A DNA stretch of 64,000 bases from Muscardinus avellanarius (taxonomy: Eukaryota; Chordata; Mammalia; Rodentia; Gliridae), in NCBI GenBank assembly GCA_963383645.1, contig OY726560.1, forward strand, positions 64,479,323-64,543,322, written 5' to 3'. A program made the position numbers and the translations under genes. How positions within the stretch are numbered: position 1 is the stretch's first letter; every line of letters starts with the position of its first letter. Under the pieces are notes generated by a model. It made no database searches, was not told the origin of the DNA, and was given only the letters and a program-made list of their open reading frames with translations. This document shows positions 1-12,181 of this stretch, piece by piece.

Positions 1-22
1 CGTGCGCCACCACGGCCAGCTA
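1..22 (-). repeat. SINE, 5' end only, cut by window edge
   Basis: The window opens inside the reverse complement of the B1 left-half start (gcgccaccacggccagc). Confidence 0.7.
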
Positions 23-120
23 GGCATACATTTTTAAGCCAATAGTACATACAAAGCCTGCATGTATAATTACTTAAATCCTTGAGTTATGCTCTTCTAT
101 ATCATCGGATACTAATATCT

Positions 121-512
121 TTTTTATTTTGTTTTGCAATACTGGGGATTGAATTCAGGGGCATCTACCTCTGAGCTACATCCTCAGCCCTATTTTTTTT
201 ATTCTTTATTTTGTTTTGTTTTTTATTTGGTTGTTTGCTTTGTTGTTTGTTTGTTTTGGTTTTTTGGTGGTACCGGCGTTCCTGGAAGCCCTTCTACCTC
301 TGGGCTACACGCCCAGACCTATTTTTTAAATTTTTTTTTTAATCTGAAAACAGGGTCTCTTAAGCCAGCGTGGCTGGCTTCAAACCTGCACAATCCTCCT
401 GTCTCTGCCTCCCAAGCGTGGGGATTACAAGTGTGTACCACCACGACCTGAGATCCTCTTGTTTCAGCCTCCCAAGTACTGGAATTAGAAGTGGGTGTCA
501 CCATGCCCGGTT
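121..512 (-). repeat. Generic B1-ID SINE split by a class C SINE
   Basis: The antisense right half (130-205) and antisense left half (449-512) belong to one element. A class C element at about 268-450 was inserted in its linker. Confidence 0.75.
268..450 (-). repeat. Class C SINE nested in an older SINE
   Basis: It has the diagnostic antisense ends ggtggtaccggcgttcctgg and cttaagccagcgtggctgg. Confidence 0.8.
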
Positions 513-546
513 CTAACATCTTAATATTTTTAAATTTCAGTATTAA

Positions 547-547
<1 letters not shown>

Positions 548-594
<47 letters not shown>

Positions 595-642
595 ATATAC
601 ATACACACACACACACATATATGTATATATAACAACAAATAA
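548..642. repeat. AT/GTAT/CA compound microsatellite
   Basis: An (AT)n run is followed by (GTAT)n and (CA)n. Several short overlapping frames here are artefacts of the repeat. Confidence 0.95.
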
Positions 643-648
643 TAAGTT

Positions 649-860
649 TTTTGTTTGTTTGGTACTAGAGGTTGAATTCCATGACATTCTATTTCGAAGA
701 TACACCCCCATCTGTACTTTTGTTTTTTATTTTGAAACAAGGCCTTGCTAAGTTGCTGAAGGGCCTTGTTAAGTTGCTGAGGCTGGCCTCAAACCTGTGA
801 TCCTCCTATGTTAGCCTCCCAAGTACTAGGATTACAGATGTGTACCACCACACGGCTAAT
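649..860 (-). repeat. Generic B1-ID SINE
   Basis: Full antisense dimer, diverged, with the left-half segment gcctt.gctaagttgctga duplicated. Confidence 0.8.
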
Positions 861-1101
861 TATAAGTGCTTATAAATAGTTTTACATATACTGTTTTACT
901 TCATCCTCACTAGATTTCTGTGGTGTTTCCAAGACAGACTCTGCTGTCCTTATCTTACAGATGAGAAAAATGGAGGCTGGTAAAGTTTAACTGAATACCT
1001 CAACTCACACAGACAGGGAGCAGCAAAGGCAGAATTAGAACCCAGTTCTTCCAACTTCCCATTTTAATATACTCTATCATTAATTAAATATTTAAAAAGT
1101 T

Positions 1102-1308
1102 GCTGGGCGTAGTGGCGCACACTTGTAATCTCAGCAATTGGGAGGCTGAGATAGGAGGATCATGGTTTGGGGACAGCCTCAGCTACTTAGTGAGGCTCTT
1201 TGCAACTCAGTGAGACCCTGTTTCAAAATAAAGAATAAAAAATAGAACTTCCGGTATAGCTCTGAGGTAGAATGCCCCTGAGTTCCATCCCCAGTACCAC
1301 AAAAAAAG
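1102..1308 (+). repeat. Generic B1-ID SINE
   Basis: Full sense dimer ending ccagtaccac plus an A tail. Confidence 0.85.
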
Positions 1309-1460
1309 TAAAAATATCTTTAATAGAAAATAATGCTAAACTGGGTGTGGTGGTGCACACCTGTAATCCCAGTACTTGGGAGGCTGAGACAGAAGGATCA
1401 CAAGTTTGGGGCTAACCTCAGCAACTTAATGAGACCATCAGCAATTTAGTAAAATCTGTT

Positions 1461-1605
1461 ATATATAAATATAAATATTTATACCTTATATAAATATATA
1501 TTTATATTTATATAATGTTTATATTATATAATATTTTCATATAATATATAATATATAAAATATTTATATATATTTATATAATATATAATATTTATATATA
1601 TTTTT
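1461..1605. repeat. TATAAATA-type AT-rich repeat
   Basis: About 145 bp almost entirely of A and T, with many short self-complementary TATATA blocks. Confidence 0.9.
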
Positions 1606-1808
1606 TTGTGGTACTGAGGGTGGAATCCAGGGGCTTTTCTACCTCCGGGCTATACTCCCAGACCTATTTTATACTTTATTTGGAAACAGGGTCTCACTAA
1701 GTTTCTGAGAGCCTCACTAAGTAGCTGAGGTTGGCTTCGAACCTGTGCGATCCTCCTGTCTCAGCCTCCCAAGCCCTGGGATTACAAGCATGTGCCACCA
1801 TGCCCAGC
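1606..1808 (-). repeat. Class B SINE
   Basis: Antisense: ctccgggctatactcccagacc, tttggaaacagggtc and cgaacctgtgcgatcc are the class B markers. Confidence 0.8.
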
Positions 1809-1998
1809 TATAAAATTTGTTTTAAAATAAAAAATAAAATAAGTCTGGGGATGTAGCTAAGAGGTAGATTGCCCTTGAGTTCAATCCCCAGTACCAAAAC
1901 ATAAAAAAAGAAAAGAACACAGCATGGTTTACTGTCTTTAATCTTTTAATAGTTTATGCCCCGTTTGTCAAGATATTCATCATAAAAAATGTATGAAC

Positions 1999-2186
1999 CG
2001 GGCATGGTGGTGCACACTTGTAATCCCAATACATAGGAGGCTGAAGCAGGAGGATCTCATGTTCGTGGCAAGCCACAGCTACTTGGTGAGGCCCTCCGTA
2101 ACTTAGTGAGACCGTTTCAAAATAAAGAATGGAAAATGGGGCTGGTGGTATAGCTCAGAGGTAGAATGCCCCTGGGTTCAATCTCC

Positions 2187-2231
<45 letters not shown>
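1999..2231 (+). repeat. Generic SINE with (CA)n tail
   Basis: Sense dimer whose end ccagtaacac runs straight into (CA)n at about 2190-2231. Confidence 0.85.
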
Positions 2232-2234
<3 letters not shown>

Positions 2235-2397
2235 TATGAAATTTTAATAGAAAACCAATTGCTAATTATATAATTAGTTCTCTGAGTATGAAATGTGAAC
2301 TCTTGGAACTGCATAGAATGGGTTTGAATGTCTCTAGATGGGGCAAGATATTTACCAATCATCAAACTCAATTTCAACTATCAAAAATAAATAGTAA

Positions 2398-2593
2398 GCC
2401 GGGCATGGTGACTCACGCTTGTAATCCCCGCACTTGGGAGGTGGAGACAGGAGGATTGTGCAGGTTCGAAGCCAGCCGTGCTGCTTAAGAGACCCTGTTT
2501 CCAAATAAAAATATAAAAAATAGGTCTGGGAGAGTAGCCTGGGAAGTAGAAGGGTTTCCAGGAACCCCAGTACCACCAAAAAAAAAAAAAATA
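2398..2593 (+). repeat. Class C SINE
   Basis: Sense copy with ccagccgtgctgcttaagag and the end ccaggaaccccagtaccacc followed by an A tail. Confidence 0.85.
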
Positions 2594-3242
2594 TTAACAC
2601 TTGTCTTAAAAGACAAGAAAAGGTACATAAAGATGCAGCTATCATTAAGTGCTCGACACAGTTCCTGGTACGGAAGTAGCCTGAATGCATGGCAGCTCAT
2701 TATTCCCAGTAAATGAAAGTATGTGGAGGCTTAGCGTGCAAAGAACGCCGTTTTCTCTCCAGCAAATGTCTAGGATCAAGGTCAAAGTCATACTCCACAC
2801 CCACGCCGGGCACCTCTGGCCAGCGAGTGAACTCACTTCCCACTTACTTGCTAGAATTGAGGGCAGTAGGGACATTCTTCTCTCTTGAAGGGGCACATTT
2901 CTCTCTGGCTTGAAGTGGGGCGCGCGCTGAGGGCTTGGTACCCTTTGCTGACACAGAGTTCGCATGTAGGAAGACAGAACAATTTGCTATAAAATTCCCT
3001 GCTGCGGATCAGAAGCTATTTTACCCTAAAAGGAACAAAATTACAGGACTTCTTTAATGTCATCCAGATGAATTTCTCTTCGTTTTTTAAGCTCTGCTTA
3101 TAATTCCAAAGAATTTCCTAGCAGCACGGGATTAATCCTGGCACCATCCGCAGCTCTGCCGTCATAAACAACGTTTGCTGGGTGTGAGTATTCTGTCCGT
3201 CCCTTTTTAATTTCAGAATTCCATTTTATACAGACCCCTTAT

Positions 3243-3441
3243 ATATGGCACTGGGGATTGAACCCAGGGGCATTCTATCTCCAAGCTACACCCATATTCC
3301 TATTTTTTATTTTGATTTTGAAACGTGGTCTCATTAGGTTAATGAGAGTCTCACTATTTGGTGAGGCTGTCCTTGAACCTGCAATCCTCTTGTCTCAGCC
3401 TCCCAAGTACTAGGATTGCAAGTGTGTACCACCATGCCAGG
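3243..3441 (-). repeat. Generic B1-ID SINE
   Basis: Antisense dimer, moderately diverged. Confidence 0.8.
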
Positions 3442-3666
3442 TGCTGAAGTCCTTCATTTTATAGCAGAGATTCTGAGCATAGAGCAATCCCGTTTCTCTA
3501 TGTTGTTGTTTCCTCAAGGTCAAACATCAACTTAGTGCCCACTTCCCAATTTATAAAGCATATTTTTCCATTCTTTACCATGCCATTGTTTCAGTAGTCG
3601 CAGCATTTATTTTCTGGTTTGGATGAGTTCCAGCCGAAGGTCTCTATATTAAAAGGCTTGTTACAG

Positions 3667-3842
3667 CCGGATGTGGTGGTGCAAGTCTGTCATCCCAGTA
3701 CTTGGGAGGCTAAGACGGAAAAATGGCAGGTTCCAGGACAGCCTCAGCAAGTAGTAAGACTCTCATCAACCTAATAAAATAGGGCTGGGGTGTATCCCAG
3801 AGATAGAATGTCTCGGTTTCCATTCCCAGTAGCATAAAAAGA
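3667..3842 (+). repeat. Generic B1-ID SINE
   Basis: Sense dimer with a shortened left half (agcaagtagtaagactctcatcaacc variant). Confidence 0.75.
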
Positions 3843-4406
3843 AAGGACTTGGTGCCCAGGGTGGTACCACAAGAGTGGGGACCTTTAGGATGTGAAGCCT
3901 AATGGCAGTTTGTTAGGCCACTGGAAAAAGGCCCTTGAAGGGGATTGTGGAACCCCAATGTCTTCCCCTCTCTGCCTTTCTCTGCTTGCTGGCTGGTGGG
4001 ATGAGTGGTGAGCCCCACCATCAGCTTCCCGTTATTTGCTCTCCTTTTAAGAGAGCGTAAGTAAAAAGATCACTTGATCTTGGATTGGAAGCTCCAGGAT
4101 TCTGAGTTAAAAGATACTTTTTTCTCTTTATAAGTCAATGGTCTTAGGTATTTTATTGTGATAATGTGAACCTGACTAATAAGAGATTCCTGCAAGCATC
4201 TATGATAAACTTGCAATTGGTCTGTGAACATGAATGTCTGTTGCCAAATTAGCTCTTTGATCTTCAACTTGGAGAAACCTGGACTTGGTAAATTCATTTC
4301 TTTTCCATACATTACTTCAGCCTACCATCATGATCAAAATAATTTAAGATCCCTCCTCTCTTTCTCTCATGGCTTATACTGCTACTTAAATTTTATTTAT
4401 TTGTCT

Positions 4407-4606
4407 ATATGGTACTGGGAATTTAACCTGGGGACATTCCACCTCTGAGCTACACCTTCAGCCCTATTTTATTTTTTATTTTGAAACAGGATCTCACTAA
4501 GTTAAGGGGGGCCTCACTAAGCAGCTGAGACTGGCCATGAACCTATGATCCTTCTGTCTCAGCCTCTCAAGTACTGGGATTACAAGTGTGTGCTACCACA
4601 CCCAGC
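4407..4606 (-). repeat. Generic B1-ID SINE
   Basis: Full antisense dimer. Confidence 0.8.
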
Positions 4607-5198
4607 TTAAATGTTAAAATTTTTTAGCTAAAAGGGTCATTGCAGATTTTTTTGGTTCACATCACCAAATTATACATGGGAAATTGAGGCCCAGAGAGCC
4701 TAAATAAACTGTCTAAAATCACTCATTGGCAGGATTCCCATTAGAGAGCTCTTTGAATCATACCACATAGTCTGACACAATAGTTTATAAAAAAAATTAC
4801 TCATAATTAAAGCATGCCTTCTGTGTTAAAGTCAGGGCACAAATACAATAATTACCATTAATTACAAGCTCATTGTTATGTATCAGGAACTATACTAGAC
4901 ACACATAAATTATATACCTTAATTCTTTCCTTACTTAGGAAAGAATTAGAAGCCAAGGCCTAAAGAGTTGTTACTAATTTCTTTTGTGTTACGTAGTGAG
5001 TGACAGAGTCACAATTGGAATCTACTTTTCCATTTAAAACCTGACTCCTTTCACCTCTGCCGAGTGCTTTTGTTTTAAGCCACTGAAATTGCAACTGAAA
5101 TTGGCATAAATTATAAGCAGGATTTATTGGGGCAGTGGATTGAGATTTTAAGTGTTCTTAAAATTGAGAACAAGCGCAATTTTAAGTGTCATTGGGTC

Positions 5199-6108
5199 AG
5201 GTGAGTGTGGTGGCACACACTTGTAATCACAGTACTTGGGAGGCTGAGATCGGAGGATCACAGGTTCTGGGCCAGCCTAGGATACTTAGTGAGGCTCTCA
5301 GCAATTTAGTGAGACCCTGCTTCAAAGTAAAAAATAGGAGGCAGGCAAGGTGGCACAGGCTTGTAATCCCAGTACTTGGGAGGTTGAGACAGGAGGATTG
5401 CAAGTTCGTGGCCAGCCTCAGCTAATTGTGAGGTTCTCTGCAACTCAGTGAGATCCTATTCCAAATAAAAGAATAAAAATGGGGCTGGAGGTGTAGCTCA
5501 GAGGTAGAATAGCCCTGATTTCAATCCCTAGTGCCATTAAAAAACAAACAAACAAACAAAAAACAAATGAAGCCTGGCGTGGTGACGCACGTTTATAATC
5601 CCTGCTCTTGGGAGGCTGAGACAGGAGGATTGTGCAGGTTTGAAGCCAGCCTCAGCTACTTAGTGAGGCTCTCAGTAACTTAGTGAGACCCTGTTTCCAA
5701 ATAAAATATTAAAAAATAGGTCTGGGAGTATAGCCTGGAGGTAGAAAGCCACTGGGTTCCACCCCCAGTACCACAAAAAAAAAAAGAAATGAAATGAAAT
5801 TTATTTTATTTTTTGTGGTACTGGGAATGAAACCCAGGGGTGTTCTACCTCCGAGCTACACCCAAGTCCTATTTTTTATTCTTTATTTTGAAACAGGGTC
5901 TCACTGAGTTGCAGAGGGCTCACTAAGTAGCTGAGGCTGTCCACAAACCGTGATCCTCCTGTCTCAACCTCCCAAATGCTGGGATTAAAAGCATGCACCA
6001 CCACGCCTGGCTGAAATTAAATTAAATTTAAAAATTAAATTAGAACTGGGGGTGTAGCTCAGAGGTAGAATGCCCCGGGGTTCAATCCCCAGTACTAAAA
6101 AATAAAAA
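5199..6108. repeat. SINE cluster (five adjoining elements)
   Basis: In order: left half only 5199-5337 (+), generic dimer 5341-5566 (+), class B 5572-5786 (+), generic dimer 5810-6013 (-), right half only about 6040-6108 (+). The orphan first and last halves suggest one split outer element, but I could not prove it. Confidence 0.75.
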
Positions 6109-6433
6109 GTGTTCCTGGGCCAAAGCCCTGTGGTTCCCTGGCTCTGTCTTCCCTGGCCTGGTGACAAGGTTTCCAGCTGCCGTCACCTGGACCACGCCCT
6201 CAGTCACTGACGGTAAGGGCAAAGGTGAAACCAAATCATCTATGGAGTGAATGTCCCAATCCCAGGTTCTGACTTGACTAGTCTCTGAGTGGTCCTCAGA
6301 CTGAGCACCTGAGACGCAGGACAAAAGTTACCCTGGAAGCCCATTCCTACAGTGGGAGTTGCTGTCTAATAAGGGAGGGAGGGGCTGATTCCTCTGGAAA
6401 GAAAAGTCTAAGGGCTGCTGGAAAAATAAAAAG

Positions 6434-6737
6434 AGCCAGGCATGGTGGCATATGCTTGTAATGCCAACCACCTATAAGGCTGAGTTAGAAGCATTGCAAG
6501 TTCAAGGCCAGCCTGGGCAATTTAGCAAGACCCTGTCTCTAAAATAAAATAAAATAAAATAAAATAAACATCAGTACTTGGAAGGATGAGATAGGAGAAT
6601 TACAGGTCCTAGGTCAGCTTCAGCAACTTTGTGAGACCTTCAGCAACTTAGCAAGATCTTTTTTGAAATAAAAAATTAAAAAGGACTGGGAGTGTAGCTC
6701 AGATGTAGAATGGCTCTGAGTTCCATCCCCAGTATTC
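6434..6737 (+). repeat. Two adjoining sense SINE pieces
   Basis: B1 left half with an (AAAAT)n tail at 6434-6568, then a 5'-truncated dimer at 6570-6737. Confidence 0.75.
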
Positions 6738-6781
6738 ACTTCTCCCAATATTAATTAATTTATTTATTTATTTATTTATTT

Positions 6782-7062
6782 TGCAGTACTGGGGATGGAA
6801 CCCAGGGGCATTCTACCTCCACGCTACACCCCCAGCCCAATTTTTTTAAATTTTGAAACAGGGTCTCACTGAGTTGCCAAGGGCCTCACTAAGTAGCTGA
6901 GGTTGTTTGAGAACTGTGATCCTCCTGTCTCACCTTCCCAAATGCTGAGATTACAAGTGTGCTCCATCACACCTGACTTCTCTCAAAATTTAAACAAATA
7001 AATATGGGCTCGGGATATAGTTCAGTGGTAAAATACGCTGGATTCAATCTCCAGTACAGCAA
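6782..7062. repeat. Antisense dimer plus sense ID half
   Basis: A (TTTA)n-led antisense dimer spans 6782-6977. A separate ID right half in sense spans 7004-7062. Confidence 0.7.
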
Positions 7063-7508
7063 AGGAAAAAAAGGATGGGGGGATCTTTGACATGCAACCA
7101 ATGGTTTTATTTACCATCTCCATATCCAGTTTGCTTTTATTTAATCAGTTGGATCAAAGTTATAGAACTGGCAGCACAGACCTTGGCAGGGATGTCCGCA
7201 ACTACTTGCTGTAAGGCTGCAGGGGAAGACTTATTCTAAGTGCATGCCAACATTAAACAAGCATCTATGGGTACTTGTCTGCAAATTTTGACATCATTAA
7301 ATGAATAGATCCCAGCCTATCGAGGCAGGAACTTCACAAAAGTTATTGGAGATTTTCCTAATGACTCACTCTTTATAGGGAGAAAGCAAAGGTGTTAATA
7401 GTAATTCAGTCCTGAACTTTTTAACTCCAATTCAAAATCCTCCTTGTCTACCCCAGACATCTTCCTCATTTCCTTTAATAATAACACTCTTCAAAATATG
7501 CTACAATG

Positions 7509-7901
7509 ACCTGGCTGTGGTGGTGCATACCTGTAATCCTGGAATCTGGGAGGCTGAGAGAGAAGGATCACAGATTTGGGGCCAGCCTCAGCAACTTAGT
7601 GACCTGTTGAGAAAAATATATATAGGATCCGGGTGTGGTGGTGCACACTTATAATCCCAGTACTTGGAAGGCTGAGACAGGAGAATTGCGGTTCGCAGAC
7701 AGCCTCGGCTACTTAGTGAGACCCTGTTTCAAAATAAAGAATAAAAAATAGGGCTGAGGGTGTAGATTGGAGGTAAATTGCCCCTGAGTTCAATACCCAG
7801 TATGGCAAATAAAAAAAACTAAAAAGTAAAATAAAAATAAAATAGGTATGGGGGTGTAGTTTGAAGGTACGTGGAATGCCCCTGAGTTCAATCTAATCCC
7901 C

Positions 7902-7954
<53 letters not shown>
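7509..7954 (+). repeat. SINE run with (CA)n
   Basis: Left half 7509-7622, full dimer 7628-7810, ID half 7843-7908, then (CA)n to 7954. Confidence 0.8.
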
Positions 7955-7955
<1 letters not shown>

Positions 7956-8870
7956 GAGCCATAACGATGGCTTATGTGCCTCGCTCCTCCACTATGTCTT
8001 AGTCTCCACCATACTGATCTAAAACTTACATTTCAATTGTAGCCAAACCTTTTGGGAAATTGTTTGCATTTTGATCCTTACATACACACATTATAGTATT
8101 TACTATGGTCTCTAATTTTACCTATTTTCTTGCTTCTTTCTTCACTTTCCCCTCCCACGAGCTATACGTTATAGGAAAGACTTTGGAGTGTTTTTGAAAG
8201 AGTAAGTTTGGTTGGTTCTATACCTATTTTGTCAACTAATTAGCTACATGTCTGATCTGTCTGTCATTTGTAAAACAGGGGTGCTCAAACTTTCCTCACA
8301 GTTATGTAGACCTGAATGAAGTCATGTAGGTGGAGGTCTCTTAAAATTACTGCATTCTGGAATCTGAGATGAACAGGTAGGTCTCCTTTTCCCTCCGCGG
8401 TTTTGCCAGTCTTGGATAGCTTCCAAAGTCAACGCTTCAGAAGAAAGGATGTCTTTTAAGGTACATTTGGTTACTTCCTATATTCATCTACATGGTTGCT
8501 GGGATGGTTTCTGCTCTCCAAATATCTACACAGCACCGAAAACAAAGCGATTCATTGTTATATTTGCTGACATCAAGTTTCTAGTAAGTATGTCATCGCC
8601 ATCACTTTAAATGCCAGTGTCCCTCGACTTTGCTGGATCCTGCAGGAACTGCTGCATTTGCTGGGGCCTGCTAGGGGTGCCTTATTTAGATATTTTCAAG
8701 ACAGCGCATGCTTTGACCTGAGTTTCTTTCAATGTTACTTCCCTTTTATGTTTGCTTTAGAGTAATCACTGCTTGCGATTTTCTTTAAAGACTTGTGCAT
8801 TAACTGTGTGACACACTATTAAAACTGCATGTATCTTTTACTTAGGTTTAAACTTAAATTATAAAGTGGG

Positions 8871-9070
8871 AGCCAGGCATGATGGCGCGTGCTTGTAATC
8901 TCAGTACTTGGGAGGCTGGGACAGGAGGATTGTGCAGTTTCGAAACCAGCCTCAGCTACTTAGTGAGGCTCTCAGTAACATAGACCCTGTTTCCAAATAA
9001 AATATAAAATAGGTCTGGGAGTATAACCCAGAGGTAGAAGGCCCCTGGGTTCCATCCCCAATACCACAAA
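8871..9070 (+). repeat. Class B SINE
   Basis: Sense copy with tgtgcagtttcgaaaccagc and tctgggagtataaccc. Confidence 0.8.
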
Positions 9071-9144
9071 AAATTATAAAATTATAAAAAAAATTATAAA
9101 GTGGGAGCAGGGTGAACAGCAGGACACTAATAGGTATTTAGCAC

Positions 9145-9235
9145 CCTGCCAGGGGCTGTGGTACACAGCTGTAATCACAGTTACTGGGGAGGAGGCTGAG
9201 GCAGGGGGATTGAGAGTTCAAAGCCACCGTGGGCA

Positions 9236-9272
<37 letters not shown>

Positions 9273-9553
9273 GGGGTTGGAACCCAGGGGCTTTCTACCT
9301 CTAGCCTATACTCCCAGACCTATTTTTTTTTTTTTTTTAATTTGGAAACAGGATCAAGTTCCCGGAGAGCATCACTAAGTAGCTGAGGCTGGCTTCGAAC
9401 CTGTGTGACCCTCCTATCTCAGCCTCCCAAGCGCGGGGATTACAAATGTGCACCACCACGCCCGGCAGCGTGGGCAATTTAATGAGACTCTGTCTCAAAA
9501 AATAAAAGGGGTTGGGGATGTGGCTCAGTGCTAAAAGTCCCTGGGTTCAATGC
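9145..9553 (+). repeat. Old B1-ID SINE split by a class B SINE
   Basis: The outer sense element spans 9145-9238 and 9469-9553. It is interrupted by an antisense class B element that starts with (GT)n. The duplicated site cgtgggcaatt occurs at 9228-9238 and 9469-9479. Confidence 0.9.
9239..9468 (-). repeat. Class B SINE with (GT)n-led tail, nested
   Basis: Inserted element between the two copies of the 11-base target duplication. Its tail has become a (GT)n run at about 9239-9268. Confidence 0.88.
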
Positions 9554-9826
9554 CAAGAAGATGAAGACGACAAAGAAGAGATGTTGATACCACCTTGTCA
9601 CTCATTTCTGTGGGCATCTCATGGCACTGCGGTTAATATCTGTGCTATCGATGAGGCCACTGAGGGGTTCTCAGAGATCATAGAATCAAAACCCAACCCA
9701 AACCCTTTCTAATTCTAAAACCCAAACATTTGTCTACAATTTTTATTTTGGTTTTGTCTGGAAATAAGATAAAGGAAGTGGAAAATACGGTATTTACTTT
9801 TAATTCTCTTAAACCAGGACTCAGCC

Positions 9827-10108
9827 GGGTGTGGTGGTGCATGCTCGTAATCCCAGTACTTGGGAGGCTGAGACAGGAGGATCCAGGTTCATGGCTAGCC
9901 TCAGCTACTTAGGCTCTCCTGTTTCAAAATAAAGAACTATAAAATTGGGCTGGGGAAGGGTATATCTCGGAGGTAGAATGCCCCTGGGTTCAATCCCCAG
10001 CAACATACACACACACAGAAAAGATAGGAGGATCTCAGGTTTAAGTAGCAAGTAGTGAGACTCTCATCAACTTAGCGAGATCCTGTTTCCAAATAAAAAT
10101 AAAATAGT
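9827..10108 (+). repeat. Generic SINE plus partial SINE
   Basis: Full dimer at 9827-10003 followed by a left-half fragment at 10021-10108. Confidence 0.75.
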
Positions 10109-10397
10109 CGTCTCCTTTATGTTATCACTTCAGGGCAGGCTTTATTCATGAAAGTGAACTTGTCAGCAGAGCATTTCCCTTTACATCTTTTTGGAACTAT
10201 TTCAGATTCTTAAGGCATTACAGAATTAATATCTGCCTAAAGGCACTCCATAAAACACTCAGCCTAAAGAAGGCATAGGGATAAATTACATGAATGAGTT
10301 TGTGCAAACTGCTAATAAAACCTATAGCATTGGTAAAAAGCAGAGGGTATAATTTGCTGGCAAGGAGATTTAGTTTCAACTACCAAGAATTACACAG

Positions 10398-10400
<3 letters not shown>

Positions 10401-10432
<32 letters not shown>
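10401..10432. repeat. (CA)n microsatellite
   Basis: Pure (CA)n, not attached to a SINE I can see. Confidence 0.95.
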
Positions 10433-10606
10433 TACACAGACAAATGAGGAAAACAAATAAAGTTTCTAATATTGAGAATTTATTTGTATAAACTCACAAA
10501 GGCATAATTTCTTTTTTACTGTAAAGTATGTTTTTCTTGGACAATAAGGTAAGATTACATCCTACATTGATCAAACCTTATCTGTGATTATAGTTTATAA
10601 GATGTG

Positions 10607-10670
10607 ATTCCTTATAATCCCAGATCTTCGGGATGCTGAGGCAGGATTGCAAATCTGAGGCCAGTTTCTA
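10607..10670 (+). repeat. Old B1 fragment
   Basis: Partial and diverged left half only. Confidence 0.5.
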
Positions 10671-10704
10671 GGATACATGTTGGCAAACAAAAAGTGTAAG
10701 CCCA

Positions 10705-11048
10705 GCCAGGCGTGGGGGCGCACACTGGTAACCCAGCATTAGGGAGGCTGAGACCCGAGGGTCACAGTTCGCGGACAGCCTCAGTTACTTAGTGAGGCCC
10801 TCTGCAACTCAGTGAGACCCTGTTACAAAATAAAGAATTAAGCCGGGTGTGGTGGCGCACGCTTGTAATACCAGCACTTTGGAGGCTGAGACAGGAGGAT
10901 CGCACAGGTTCGAAGTCAGCCTCAGCTACTTAGTGAGGCTCTCCGCAACTTAGTGAGGCCCTGTTTCCAAATAAGATATAAAAATAGGTCTGGGAGTATA
11001 GCCCGAAGGCAGAAAAGCCCCTGGGTTCCACCTCCAGTACCACCAATA

Positions 11049-11096
<48 letters not shown>

Positions 11097-11171
11097 ATTA
11101 AAAAATAGTGCAGGTGGTGTAGCTTGGTAGTCGAATTCTCCTGAGTTCCATCCCCAGACCTGTAAAAAAAA
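10705..11171 (+). repeat. Class A SINE split by a class B SINE
   Basis: The outer element spans 10705-10840 and 11101-11171. The duplicated site aaagaatta occurs at 10832-10840 and 11092-11100 around the inner element. Confidence 0.85.
10841..11091 (+). repeat. Class B SINE with (AAAG)n tail, nested
   Basis: Inner sense copy whose tail has become (AAAG)n from about 11046. Confidence 0.85.
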
Positions 11172-11282
11172 AATTAAAAAATAAAAATAAATAAATAAAA
11201 AATAAAACAAAAAGTGTAAGATGTAGAAAATGTAATACATTTGGAGAGACAGGGAGAAAGTTGTTTGTTTGTTTGTTTGTTT

Positions 11283-11494
11283 GTTTGCAGTACTGGGGGT
11301 AGGTAAAACCCAGGGGCATTCTACTTCCGAGCTACACTTCCAGCCCTATTTTTGTAGATTTTTTTTTTGAAACAGGGTCTCACTGAGTTGAAAAGGGACT
11401 CACTAAGTAGCTGAGGCTGTTTGCTAACCGTGATCCTCTCATCTTCGCCTCCCTAAAGCTGGGATTATAAGCGTGCTGCCACCACACCCGGCCA
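11283..11494 (-). repeat. Generic B1-ID SINE
   Basis: Antisense dimer preceded by (GTTT)n. Confidence 0.8.
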
Positions 11495-11767
11495 AGATGT
11501 ATATTTAAAATTATGCAGGCATTTTGTTAAAGTGGAAGTTATTTCTAAATATTGAACAGGGTTAATTTGGGGAAACCAGCTTTCACACAAAGCACAGCAC
11601 CGTTTATGTTTTGTCATTTTCTTTGCATTCATTAATTGCCTCTCAGGTGAACCAAAGTGGCAGTTTTCTAGGGGAAGAAAACCCTCACTGCAAAATATAA
11701 CAGAAAGAAGAGGCATGTCTTTGGTCTGATCTCCCTTCTCTGTGCCTGAGGAGGCCTCTGAGAGTTG

Positions 11768-11801
11768 GGAGAAGAAGGAGAAGGAGAAGGAGAAGGAGGA
11801 A

Positions 11802-11832
<31 letters not shown>

Positions 11833-12181
11833 GAGGAGAGGAGGAGGAGGAGGAGGAAGAAAAAGAAGAGGAGGAGGAGAAAGAGAGAAGAAGAAGAAGA
11901 AGAAGAAGAAGAAGAAGAAGAAGAAGAAGAGGAGGAGGAGGAGGAGGAGGAGGGGAGGAGGAGGAGGAGGAGGAGGAGGAGAAGGAGAAAAGAAGAAGAA
12001 GAACAACAACAAGAAGAAGAAGAACAAGAAGAAGAAGAAGAACAAGAAGAAGAAGAAGAAGTAGAAGAAGAAGAAGAACAAGAAGAAGAAGAACAAGAAG
12101 AAGAAGAAGAAGAAGAAGAAGAAGAAGAAGAAGAAGAAGAAGAAGAAGAAGAAGAAGAAGAAGAAGAAGAACAAGAAGAGA
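11768..12181. repeat. Long purine tract (AAG/AGG)n upstream of SBSPON
   Basis: About 410 bp in which the + strand is almost all A and G, with rare C (gaacaag) and one T near 12062. GGA-rich blocks alternate with GAA-rich blocks. It ends about 365 bp before the SBSPON start codon. The long poly-Glu, poly-Arg, poly-Leu and poly-Ser frames here are repeat artefacts. Such tracts can form triplex DNA; that is family knowledge, not seen. Confidence 0.95.

Larger units (their letters stand above)
1339..1900 (+). repeat. Generic SINE split by AT-rich repeat and a class B SINE
   Basis: The left half (1339-1460) resumes with its linker and right half at about 1812-1900. The interruption is an AT-rich array (1461-1605) and an antisense class B element (1606-1808). 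Confidence 0.7.
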
